This document shows positions 31,670-43,044 of a stretch of DNA of 64,000 nt, one piece after another. A program made the translations under genes and the position numbers. The DNA comes from Ptiloglossa arizonensis (lineage: Eukaryota; Arthropoda; Insecta; Hymenoptera; Colletidae). The notes beneath the pieces were generated by a model. It ran no database searches. It saw only the letters and a list, made by a program, of their open reading frames with translations, and was not told the DNA's origin. How positions within the stretch are numbered: the stretch's first letter is position 1; every line of letters begins with the position of its first letter. Location of the stretch: NCBI RefSeq assembly GCF_051014685.1, contig NW_027478530.1, forward strand, positions 310,001 to 374,000, read 5' to 3'.

Positions 31670-33769
31670 CATACCATTGTACTCGGGCGAGTTTCTACTT
31701 TCAGATGAAACAGAAATTTTGCGGATCGGTCAATCCGTTCGCGTGATATGGCAGTTTAGATGTAAGAAACGCTTGAGAAATTCAAAATTTTCGCAGTTCT
31801 GATGCTCGAAACGAATAACTGGAACGGCCTAGGGGAAAACTACACATACCGTTGTAATCGGGCGAGTTTCTACTTTCAGATGCAACAGAAATTTTGCGGA
31901 TTGGTCAATCCGTTCGCGAGATATGGCAGTTTGGATGTAAGAAACACTTGAGAAATTCAAAATTTTCGCAGTTCTGATGCTCGAAACGAATAACTGGAAC
32001 GGCCTAGGGGAAAACTACACATACCGTTGTAATCGGGCGAGTCTCTACTTTCAGATGCAACAGAAATTTTGCGAATTGGTCAATCCTTTCGCGAGATATG
32101 GCAGTTTGGAGGTAAGAAACGCTTGAGAAACTCAAAATTTGCGCAGTTCTGATGCTTGAAACGAATAACTAGAACGGCCTAGGGGAAAAGTGCGCATACC
32201 GTTGTAATCGGGCGAGTTTCTACTTTCAGATGCAACAGAAATTTTGCGGATTGGTCAATCCATTCGCGAGATATGGCAGTTTGGATGTAAGAAACGCTTG
32301 AGAAATTCAAAATTTTCGCAGTACTGATGCTCGAAACGAATAACTGGAACGGCCTAGGGGAAAACTACACATACCGTTGTAATCGGGCGTGTCTCTACTT
32401 TCAGATGCAACAGAAATTTTGCGGATTGGTCAATCCGTTCGCGAGATATGGCAGTTTGGAGGTAAGAAACGCTTGAGAACCTCAAAATTTGCGCAGTTCT
32501 GATGCTTGAAAAGAATAACTAGAACGGCCTAGGGGAAAAGTGCGCACACCATTGTAATCGGGCGAGTTTCTACTTTCAGATGAAACAGAAATTTTGCGGA
32601 TCGGTCAATCCGTTCGCGAGATATGGCAGTTTGGATGTAAGAAACGCTTGAGAAACTCAAAATTTTCGCAGTTCTGATGCTCGAAACGAATAACTGGAAC
32701 GGCCTAGGGGAAAACTACACATACCGTTGTAATCAGGCGAGTCTCTACTTTCAGATGCAACAGAAATTTTGCGGATTGGTCAATCCGTTCGCGAGATATG
32801 GCAGTTTGGATATAAGAAACGCTTGAGAAACTCAAAATTTTCTCAGTTCTGATGCTTGAAACGAATAACTAGAACGGCCTAGGGCAAAAGTGCGCATACC
32901 GTTGTAATCGGGCGAGTTTCTGCTTTCAGATGCAACAGAAATTTTGCGGATCGGTCAATCCGTTCGCGTGATATGGCAGTTTAGATGTAAGAAACGCTTG
33001 AGAAATTCAAAATTTTCGCAGTTCTGATGCTCGAAACGAATAACTGGAACGGCCTAGGGGAAAACTACACATACCGTTGTAATCGGGCGAGTTTCTACTT
33101 TCAGATGCAACAGAAATTTTGCGGATTGGTCAATCCGTTCGCGAGATATGGCAGTTTGGATGTAAGAAACACTTGAGAAATTCAAAATTTTCGCAGTTCT
33201 GATGCTCGAAACGAATAACTGGAACGGCCTAGGGGAAAGCTACACATACCGTTGTAATCGGGCGGATCTCTACTTTCAGATGCAACAGAAATTTTGCGAA
33301 TTGGTCAATCCTTTCGCGAGATATGGCAGTTTGGATGTAAGAAACGCTTGAGAAACTCAAAATTTGCGCAGTTCTGATGCTTGAAACGAATAACTAGAAC
33401 GGCCTAGGGGAAAAGTGCGCATACCATTGTAATCGGGCGAGTTTCTACTTTCAGATGCAATAGAAATTTTGCGGATTGATCAATCCGTTCGCGAGATATG
33501 GCAGTTTGGAGGTAAGAAACGCTTGAGAAACTCAAAATTTTCGCAGTTCTGATGCTCGAAACGAGTAACTTGAACGGCCTAGGGGAAAAGTACGCATACC
33601 GTTGTAATCGGGCGAGTTTCTACTTTCAGACGCAACAGAAATTTTGCGGATCGGTCAATCCGTTCGCGAGATATGGCAGTTTGAAGGTAAGAAACGCTTG
33701 AGAAACTCAAAATTTTCGCAGTTCTGATGCTCGACACGAATAACTAGAACGGCCTAGGGGAAAACTACA
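31670..33769. repeat. 12-mer higher-order repeat (2100 bp), copy C
   Basis: Near-identical to copy B through eleven monomers; the differences noted include ggcggatctc near 33,261. The twelfth monomer (33595) starts with cagacgcaac as in copy B but ends with tttgaagg and ctcgacacg, which is the start of the next domain. Confidence 0.9.
33595..33769. repeat. Chimeric monomer joining the 12-mer and second 8-mer domains
   Basis: The 5' half has cagacgcaac and gcggatcgg of the 12-mer's last monomer. The 3' half has tttgaagg, ttttcgcag and ctcgacacg, as in the last monomer of the following 8-mer. The switch lies between monomer bases 60 and 90. Confidence 0.83.
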
Positions 33770-33944
33770 CATACCGTTGTAATCGGGCGAGTCTCTACTT
33801 TCAGATGCAACAGAAATTTTGCGGATTGGTCAATCCGTTCGCGAGATATGGCAGTTTGAAGGTAAGAAACGCTTGAGAAACTCAAAATTTTCGCAGTTCT
33901 GATGCTCGACACGAATAACTAGAACGGCCTAGGGGAAAAGCGCG
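33770..33944. repeat. Single monomer before the second 8-mer domain
   Basis: Has gtctctac, tttgaagg and ctcgacacg, and so is the eighth type of the following 8-mer. Together with 33595 it forms a doubled tail like the one at 35170-35519. Confidence 0.82.
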
Positions 33945-35519
33945 CATACCGTTGTAATCGGGCGAGTTTCTACTTTCAGATGCAACAGAAATTTTGCGGA
34001 TTGATCAATCCGTTCGCGAGATATGGCAGTTTGGAGGTAAGAAACGCTTGAGAAACTCAAAATTTTCGCAGTTCTGATGCTCGAAACGAGTAACTTGAAC
34101 GGCCTAGGGGAAAAGTACGCATACCGTTGTAATCGGGCGAGTTTCTACTTTCAGATGCAACAGAAATTTTGCGGTTCGGTCAATCCGTTCGCGAGATATG
34201 GCAGCTTGGATGTAAGAAACGCTTGAGAAACTCAAAATTTGCGCAGTTCTGATGCTTGAAAAGAATAACTAGAACGGCCTAGGGGAAAAGTGCGCATACC
34301 ATTGTAATCGGGCGAGTTTCTACTTTCAGATGCAACAGAAATTTTGCGGATCGGTCAATCCGTTCGCGAGATATTGCAGCTTGGATGTAAGAAACGCTTG
34401 AGAAACTCAAAATTTGCGCAGTTCTGATGCTTGAAACGAATAACTAGAACGGCCTAGGGGAAAATTGCGCATACCGTTGTAATCGGGCGAGTTTCTACTT
34501 TCAGATGCAACAGAAATTTTGCGGATTGGTCAATCCGTTCGCGAGATATGGCAGTTTGGAGGTAAGAAACGCTTGAGAAACTCAAAATTTGAGCAGTTCT
34601 GATGCTCGAAACGTATAACTAGAACGGCCTAGGGGAAAAGTGCGCGTACCATTATAATCGGGCGAGTTTCTACTTTCAGATGCAACAGAAATTTTGCGGA
34701 TCGGTCAATCCGTTCGCGAGATATGGCAGTTTGGAGGTAAGAAACGCTTGAGAAACTCAAAATTTGCGCAGTTCTGATGCTTGAAACGAATAACTAGAAC
34801 GGCCTAGGGGAAAAGTGCCCATACCGCTGTAATCGGGCGAGTTTCTACTTTCAGATGCAACAGAAATTTTGCGGATTGGTCAATCCGTTCGCGAGATATG
34901 GCAGTTTGGATGTAAGAAACGCTTGAGAAATTCAAAATTTTCGCAGTTCTGATGCTCGAAACGAATAACTGGAACGGCCTAGGGGAAAACTACACATACC
35001 GTTGTAATCGGGCGAGTCTCTACTTTCAGATGCAACAGATATTTTGCGGATTGGTCAATCCGTTCGCGAGATATGGCAGTTTGGAGGTAAGAAACGCTTG
35101 AGAAACTCAAAATTTTCGCAGTTCTGATGCTCGAAACGAATAACTGGAACGGCCTAGGGGAAAACTACACATACCGTTGTAATCGGGCGAGTCTCTACTT
35201 TCAGATGCAACAGAAATTTTGCGGATTGGTCAATCCGTTCGCGAGATATGGCAGTTTGAAGGTAAGAAACGCTTGAGAAACTCAAAATTTTCGCAGTTCT
35301 GATGCTCGACACGAATAACTAGAACGGCCTAGGGGAAAACTACACATACCGTTGTAATCGGGCGAGTCTCTACTTTCAGATGCAACAGAAATTTTGCGGA
35401 TTGGTCAATCCGTTCGCGAGATATGGCAGTTTGAAGGTAAGAAACGCTTGAGAAACTCAAAATTTTCGCAGTTCTGATGCTCGACACGAATAACTAGAAC
35501 GGCCTAGGGGAAAAGCGCG
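33945..35519. repeat. Second 8-mer domain, copy 1 with a duplicated monomer (1575 bp)
   Basis: Monomer markers in order: gatcaatcc with gagtaacttg; gcggttcgg with gcagcttgg; gatattgcag; aaaattgcgc with tttgagcag; gcgtaccattataatcg; accgctgtaatcg; cagatatttt; gtctctac with tttgaagg. The last type is present twice (35170 and 35345), which makes nine monomers. Confidence 0.9.
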
Positions 35520-36919
35520 CATACCGTTGTAATCGGGCGAGTTTCTACTTTCAGATGCAACAGAAATTTTGCGGATTGATCAATCCGTTCGCGAGATATG
35601 GCAGTTTGGAGGTAAGAAACGCTTGAGAAACTCAAAATTTTCGCAGTTCTGATGCTCGAAACGAGTAACTTGAACGGCCTAGGGGAAAAGTACGCATACC
35701 GTTGTAATCGGGCGAGTTTCTACTTTCAGATGCAACAGAAATTTTGCGGTTCGGTCAATCCGTTCGCGAGATATGGCAGCTTGGATGTAAGAAACGCTTG
35801 AGAAACTCAAAATTTGCGCAGTTCTGATGCTTGAAAAGAATAACTAGAACGGCCTAGGGGAAAAGTGCGCATACCATTGTAATCGGGCGAGTTTCTACTT
35901 TCAGATGCAACAGAAATTTTGCGGATCGGTCAATCCGTTCGCGAGATATTGCAGCTTGGATGTAAGAAACGCTTGAGAAACTCAAAATTTGCGCAGTTTT
36001 GATGCTTGAAACGAATAACTAGAACGGCCTAGGGGAAAATTGCGCATACCGTTGTAATCGGGCGAGTTTCTACTTTCAGATGCAACAGAAATTTTGCGGA
36101 TTGGTCAATCCGTTCGCGAGATATGGCAGTTTGGAGGTAAGAAACGCTTGAGAAACTCAAAATTTGAGCAGTTCTGATGCTCGAAACGAATAACTAGAAC
36201 GGCCTAGGGGAAAAGTGCGCGTACCATTATAATCGGGCGAGTTTCTGCTTTCAGATGCAACAGAAATTTTGCGGATCGGTCAATCCGTTCGCGAGATATG
36301 GCAGTTTGGAGGTAAGAAACGCTTGAGAAACTCAAAATTTGCGCAGTTCTGATGCTTGAAACGAATAACTAGAACGGCCTAGGGGAAAAGTGCGCATACC
36401 GCTGTAATCGGGCGAGTTTCTACTTTCAGATGCAACAGAAATTTTGCGGATTGGTCAATCCGTTCGCGAGATATGGCAGTTTGGATGTAAGAAACGCTTG
36501 AGAAATTCAAAATTTTCGCAGTTCTGATGCTCGAAACGAATAACTGGAACGGCCTAGGGGAAAACTACACATACCGTTGTAATCGGGCGAGTCTCTACTT
36601 TCAGATGCAACAGATATTTTGCGGATTGGTCAATCCGTTCGCGTGATATGGCAGTTTGGAGGTAAGAAACGCTTGAGAAACTCAAAATTTTCGCAGTTCT
36701 GATGCTCGAAACGAATAACTGGAACGGCCTAGGGGAAAACTACACATACCGTTGTAATCGGGCGAGTCTCTACTTTCAGATGCAACAGAAATTTTGCGGA
36801 TTGGTCAATCCGTTCGCGAGATATGGCAGTTTGAAGGTAAGAAACGCTTGAGAAACTCAAAATTTTCGCAGTTCTGATGCTCGACACGAATAACTAGAAC
36901 GGCCTAGGGGAAAAGCGCG
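35520..36919. repeat. Second 8-mer domain, copy 2 (1400 bp)
   Basis: Same eight types in order. gcggttcgg recurs near 34,171, 35,746, 37,146, 38,546, 40,821 and 42,221. This copy has gtttctgctt in its fifth monomer and gcgtgatatgg in its seventh (near 36,641). Confidence 0.9.
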
Positions 36920-38319
36920 CATACCGTTGTAATCGGGCGAGTTTCTACTTTCAGATGCAACAGAAATTTTGCGGATTGATCAATCCGTTCGCGAGATATG
37001 GCAGTTTGGAGGTAAGAAACGCTTGAGAAACTCAAAATTTTCGCAGTTCTGATGCTCGAAACGAGTAACTTGAACGGCCTAGGGGAAAAGTACGCATACC
37101 GTTGTAATCGGGCGAGTTTCTACTTTCAGATGCAACAGAAATTTTGCGGTTCGGTCAATCCGTTCGCGAGATATGGCAGCTTGGATGTAAGAAACGCTTG
37201 AGAAACTCAAAATTTGCGCAGTTCTGATGCTTGAAAAGAATAACTAGAACGGCCTAGGGGAAAAGTGCGCATACCATTGTAATCGGGCGAGTTTCTACTT
37301 TCAGATGCAACAGAAATTTTGCGGATCGGTCAATCCGTTCGCGAGATATTGCAGCTTGGATGTAAGAAACGCTTGAGAAACTCAAAATTTGCGCAGTTTT
37401 GATGCTTGAAACGAATAACTAGAACGGCCTAGGGGAAAATTGCGCATACCGTTGTAATCGGGCGAGTTTCTACTTTCAGATGCAACAGAAATTTTGCGGA
37501 TTGGTCAATCCGTTCGCGAGATATGGCAGTTTGGAGGTAAGAAACGCTTGAGAAACTCAAAATTTGAGCAGTTCTGATGCTCGAAACGAATAACTAGAAC
37601 GGCCTAGGGGAAAAGTGCGCGTACCATTATAATCGGGCGAGTTTCTACTTTCAGATGCAACAGAAATTTTGCGGATCGGTCAATCCGTTCGCGAGATATG
37701 GCAGTTTGGAGGTAAGAAACGCTTGAGAAACTCAAAATTTGCGCAGTTCTGATGCTTGAAACGAATAACTAGAACGGCCTAGGGGAAAAGTGCGCATACC
37801 GCTGTAATCGGGCGAGTTTCTACTTTCAGATGCAACAGAAATTTTGCGGATTGGTCAATCCGTTCGCGAGATATGGCAGTTTGGATGTAAGAAACGCTTG
37901 AGAAATTCAAAATTTTCGCAGTTCTGATGCTCGAAACGAATAACTGGAACGGCCTAGGGGAAAACTACACATACCGTTGTAATCGGGCGAGTCTCTACTT
38001 TCAGATGCAACAGATATTTTGCGGATTGGTCAATCCGTTCGCGAGATATGGCAGTTTGGAGGTAAGAAACGCTTGAGAAACTCAAAATTTTCGCAGTTCT
38101 GATGCTCGAAACGAATAACTGGAACGGCCTAGGGGAAAACTACACATACCGTTGTAATCGGGCGAGTCTCTACTTTCAGATGCAACAGAAATTTTGCGGA
38201 TTGGTCAATCCGTTCGCGAGATATGGCAGTTTGAAGGTAAGAAACGCTTGAGAAACTCAAAATTTTCGCAGTTCTGATGCTCGACACGAATAACTAGAAC
38301 GGCCTAGGGGAAAAGCGCG
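36920..38319. repeat. Second 8-mer domain, copy 3 (1400 bp)
   Basis: Same eight types in order. It is the partner of 40595-41994 in the 21-monomer duplication. Confidence 0.91.
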
Positions 38320-39369
38320 CATACCGTTGTAATCGGGCGAGTTTCTACTTTCAGATGCAACAGAAATTTTGCGGATTGATCAATCCGTTCGCGAGATATG
38401 GCAGTTTGGAGGTAAGAAACGCTTGAGAAACTCAAAATTTTCGCAGTTCTGATGCTCGAAACGAGTGACTTGAACGGCCTAGGGGAAAAGTACGCATACC
38501 GTTGTAATCGGGCGAGTTTCTACTTTCAGATGCAACAGAAATTTTGCGGTTCGGTCAATCCGTTCGCGAGATATGGCAGCTTGGATGTAAGAAACGCTTG
38601 AGAAACTCAAAATTTGCGCAGTTCTGATGCTTGAAAAGAATAACTAGAACGGCCTAGGGGAAAAGTGCGCATACCATTGTAATCGGGCGAGTTTCTACTT
38701 TCAGATGCAACAGAAATTTTGCGGATCGGTCAATCCGTTCGCGAGATATTGCAGCTTGGATGTAAGAAACGCTTGAGAAACTCAAAATTTGCGCAGTTTT
38801 GATGCTTGAAACGAATAACTAGAACGGCCTAGGGGAAAATTGCGCACACCGTTGTAATCGGGCGAGTTTCTACTTTCAGATGCAACAGAAATTTTGCGGA
38901 TTGGTCAATCCGTTCGCGAGATATGGCAGTTTGGAGGTAAGAAACGCTTGAGAAACTCAAAATTTTCGCAGTTCTGATGCTCGAAACGAATAACTAGAAC
39001 GGCCTAGGGGAAAAGTGCGCGTACCATTATAATCGGGCGAGTTTCTACTTTCAGATGCAACAGAAATTTTGCGGATCGGTCAATCCGTTCGCGAGATATG
39101 GCAGTTTGGAGGTAAGAAACGCTTGAGAAACTCAAAATTTGCGCAGTTCTGATGCTTGAAACGAATAACTAGAACGGCCTAGGGGAAAAGTGCGCATACC
39201 GCTGTAATCGGGCGAGTTTCTACTTTCAGATGCAACAGAAATTTTGCGGATTGGTCAATCCGTTCGCGAGATATGGCAGTTTGGATGTAAGAAACGCTTG
39301 AGAAATTCAAAATTTTCGCAGTTCTGATGCTCGAAACGAATAACTAGAACGGCCTAGGGGAAAAGTACA
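38320..39369. repeat. Second 8-mer domain, copy 4, first six monomers only
   Basis: Has the variants gagtgacttg (tgact at 38466) and gcgcacacc near 38,845, both found again 3675 bp later. After the accgctgtaatcg monomer the 8-mer order is broken by three monomers of another type. Confidence 0.88.
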
Positions 39370-39894
39370 CATACCGTTGTAATCGGGCGTGTCTCTACTT
39401 TCAGATGCAACAGAAATTTTGCGGAGTGGTCAATCCGTTCGCGAGATATGGCAGTTTGGAGGTAAGAAACGCTTGAGAACCTCAAAATTTGCGCAGTTCT
39501 GATGCTTGAAAAGAATAACTAGAACGGCCTAGGGGAAAACTACACATACCGTTGTAATCGGGCGAGTCACTACTTTCAGATGCAACAGAAATTTTGCGGA
39601 TTGGTCAATCCGTTCGCGAGATATGGCAGTTTGGAGGTAAGAAACGCTTGAGAAACTCAAAATTTGCGCAGTTCTGATGCTTGAAACGAATAACTAGAAC
39701 GGCCTAGGGGAAAAGTGCGCATACCATTGTAATCGGGCGAGTTTCTACTTTCAGATGCAACAGAAATTTTGCGGATCGGTCAATCCGTTCGCGAGATATT
39801 GCAGCTTGGATGTAAGAAACGCTTGAGAAACTCAAAATTTGCGCAGTTTTGATGCTTGAAACGAATAACTAGAACGGCCTAGGGGAAAATTGCG
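39370..39894. repeat. Three out-of-order monomers interrupting the 8-mer domain
   Basis: The monomers at 39370 (gtacacatacc, gggcgtgtc, gcggagtgg, aagaataac) and 39545 (gtcactac) are the adjacent pair that ends and begins the P type 8-mer of 8.7-17 kb, and the same pair occurs at 43045 and 44795. The third (39720) has gatattgcag and returns to the local 8-mer. Confidence 0.82.
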
Positions 39895-40594
39895 CATACC
39901 GTTGTAATCGGGCGAGTTTCTACTTTCAGATGCAACAGAAATTTTGCGGATTGGTCAATCCGTTCGCGAGATATGGCAGTTTGGAGGTAAGAAACGCTTG
40001 AGAAACTCAAAATTTGCGCAGTTCTGATGCTTGAAACGAATAACTAGAACGGCCTAGGGGAAAAGTGCGCATACCGCTGTAATCGGGCGAGTTTCTACTT
40101 TCAGATGCAACAGAAATTTTGCGGATTGGTCAATCCGTTCGCGAGATATGGCAGTTTGGATGTAAGAAACGCTTGAGAAATTCAAAATTTTCGCAGTTCT
40201 GATGCTCGAAACGAATAACTGGAACGGCCTAGGGGAAAACTACACATACCGTTGTAATCGGGCGAGTCTCTACTTTCAGATGCAACAGATATTTTGCGGA
40301 TTGGTCAATCCGTTCGCGTGATATGGCAGTTTGGAGGTAAGAAACGCTTGAGAAACTCAAAATTTTCGCAGTTCTGATGCTCGAAACGAATAACTGGAAC
40401 GGCCTAGGGGAAAACTACACATACCGTTGTAATCGGGCGAGTCTCTACTTTCAGATGCAACAGAAATTTTGCGGATTGGTCAATCCGTTCGCGAGATATG
40501 GCAGTTTGAAGGTAAGAAACGCTTGAGAAACTCAAAATTTTCGCAGTTCTGATGCTCGACACGAATAACTAGAACGGCCTAGGGGAAAAGCGCG
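39895..40594. repeat. Second 8-mer domain, partial copy 5 (four monomers)
   Basis: The monomer at 39895 starts as the aaaattgcgc type and ends as the gcgtacc type (tttgcgcag, gcttga), skipping one monomer. It is followed by accgctg, cagatatttt with gcgtgatatgg, and tttgaagg monomers. Confidence 0.82.
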
Positions 40595-41994
40595 CATACC
40601 GTTGTAATCGGGCGAGTTTCTACTTTCAGATGCAACAGAAATTTTGCGGATTGATCAATCCGTTCGCGAGATATGGCAGTTTGGAGGTAAGAAACGCTTG
40701 AGAAACTCAAAATTTTCGCAGTTCTGATGCTCGAAACGAGTAACTTGAACGGCCTAGGGGAAAAGTACGCATACCGTTGTAATCGGGCGAGTTTCTACTT
40801 TCAGATGCAACAGAAATTTTGCGGTTCGGTCAATCCGTTCGCGAGATATGGCAGCTTGGATGTAAGAAACGCTTGAGAAACTCAAAATTTGCGCAGTTCT
40901 GATGCTTGAAAAGAATAACTAGAACGGCCTAGGGGAAAAGTGCGCATACCATTGTAATCGGGCGAGTTTCTACTTTCAGATGCAACAGAAATTTTGCGGA
41001 TCGGTCAATCCGTTCGCGAGATATTGCAGCTTGGATGTAAGAAACGCTTGAGAAACTCAAAATTTGCGCAGTTTTGATGCTTGAAACGAATAACTAGAAC
41101 GGCCTAGGGGAAAATTGCGCATACCGTTGTAATCGGGCGAGTTTCTACTTTCAGATGCAACAGAAATTTTGCGGATTGGTCAATCCGTTCGCGAGATATG
41201 GCAGTTTGGAGGTAAGAAACGCTTGAGAAACTCAAAATTTGAGCAGTTCTGATGCTCGAAACGAATAACTAGAACGGCCTAGGGGAAAAGTGCGCGTACC
41301 ATTATAATCGGGCGAGTTTCTACTTTCAGATGCAACAGAAATTTTGCGGATCGGTCAATCCGTTCGCGAGATATGGCAGTTTGGAGGTAAGAAACGCTTG
41401 AGAAACTCAAAATTTGCGCAGTTCTGATGCTTGAAACGAATAACTAGAACGGCCTAGGGGAAAAGTGCGCATACCGCTGTAATCGGGCGAGTTTCTACTT
41501 TCAGATGCAACAGAAATTTTGCGGATTGGTCAATCCGTTCGCGAGATATGGCAGTTTGGATGTAAGAAACGCTTGAGAAATTCAAAATTTTCGCAGTTCT
41601 GATGCTCGAAACGAATAACTGGAACGGCCTAGGGGAAAACTACACATACCGTTGTAATCGGGCGAGTCTCTACTTTCAGATGCAACAGATATTTTGCGGA
41701 TTGGTCAATCCGTTCGCGAGATATGGCAGTTTGGAGGTAAGAAACGCTTGAGAAACTCAAAATTTTCGCAGTTCTGATGCTCGAAACGAATAACTGGAAC
41801 GGCCTAGGGGAAAACTACACATACCGTTGTAATCGGGCGAGTCTCTACTTTCAGATGCAACAGAAATTTTGCGGATTGGTCAATCCGTTCGCGAGATATG
41901 GCAGTTTGAAGGTAAGAAACGCTTGAGAAACTCAAAATTTTCGCAGTTCTGATGCTCGACACGAATAACTAGAACGGCCTAGGGGAAAAGCGCG
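40595..41994. repeat. Second 8-mer domain, copy 6 (1400 bp)
   Basis: All eight types in order, 3675 bp to the right of copy 3 and near-identical to it. Confidence 0.91.
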
Positions 41995-43044
41995 CATACC
42001 GTTGTAATCGGGCGAGTTTCTACTTTCAGATGCAACAGAAATTTTGCGGATTGATCAATCCGTTCGCGAGATATGGCAGTTTGGAGGTAAGAAACGCTTG
42101 AGAAACTCAAAATTTTCGCAGTTCTGATGCTCGAAACGAGTGACTTGAACGGCCTAGGGGAAAAGTACGCATACCGTTGTAATCGGGCGAGTTTCTACTT
42201 TCAGATGCAACAGAAATTTTGCGGTTCGGTCAATCCGTTCGCGAGATATGGCAGCTTGGATGTAAGAAACGCTTGAGAAACTCAAAATTTGCGCAGTTCT
42301 GATGCTTGAAAAGAATAACTAGAACGGCCTAGGGGAAAAGTGCGCATACCATTGTAATCGGGCGAGTTTCTACTTTCAGATGCAACAGAAATTTTGCGGA
42401 TCGGTCAATCCGTTCGCGAGATATTGCAGCTTGGATGTAAGAAACGCTTGAGAAACTCAAAATTTGCGCAGTTTTGATGCTTGAAACGAATAACTAGAAC
42501 GGCCTAGGGGAAAATTGCGCACACCGTTGTAATCGGGCGAGTTTCTACTTTCAGATGCAACAGAAATTTTGCGGATTGGTCAATCCGTTCGCGAGATATG
42601 GCAGTTTGGAGGTAAGAAACGCTTGAGAAACTCAAAATTTTCGCAGTTCTGATGCTCGAAACGAATAACTAGAACGGCCTAGGGGAAAAGTGCGCGTACC
42701 ATTATAATCGGGCGAGTTTCTACTTTCAGATGCAACAGAAATTTTGCGGATCGGTCAATCCGTTCGCGAGATATGGCAGTTTGGAGGTAAGAAACGCTTG
42801 AGAAACTCAAAATTTGCGCAGTTCTGATGCTTGAAACGAATAACTAGAACGGCCTAGGGGAAAAGTGCGCATACCGCTGTAATCGGGCGAGTTTCTACTT
42901 TCAGATGCAACAGAAATTTTGCGGATTGGTCAATCCGTTCGCGAGATATGGCAGTTTGGATGTAAGAAACGCTTGAGAAATTCAAAATTTTCGCAGTTCT
43001 GATGCTCGAAACGAATAACTAGAACGGCCTAGGGGAAAAGTACA
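41995..43044. repeat. Second 8-mer domain, copy 7, first six monomers only
   Basis: Repeats 38320-39369 at 3675 bp with the same private variants (gagtgacttg, gcgcacacc). It then leads into the same gtacacatacc monomer at 43045. Confidence 0.9.

Larger units (their letters stand above)
36277..39716. repeat. 21-mer superrepeat (3675-bp offset), left copy
   Basis: Aligns with 39952-43391 at exactly 3675 bp. Shared rare variants are gcgtgatatgg (36641 and 40316), gagtgacttg (38466 and 42141), gcgcacacc and gtacacatacc (39366 and 43041). Boundaries are set where gtttctgctt/gcggatcgg (left) and aaaagtgcgc/ccattg (right) stop matching. Confidence 0.88.
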
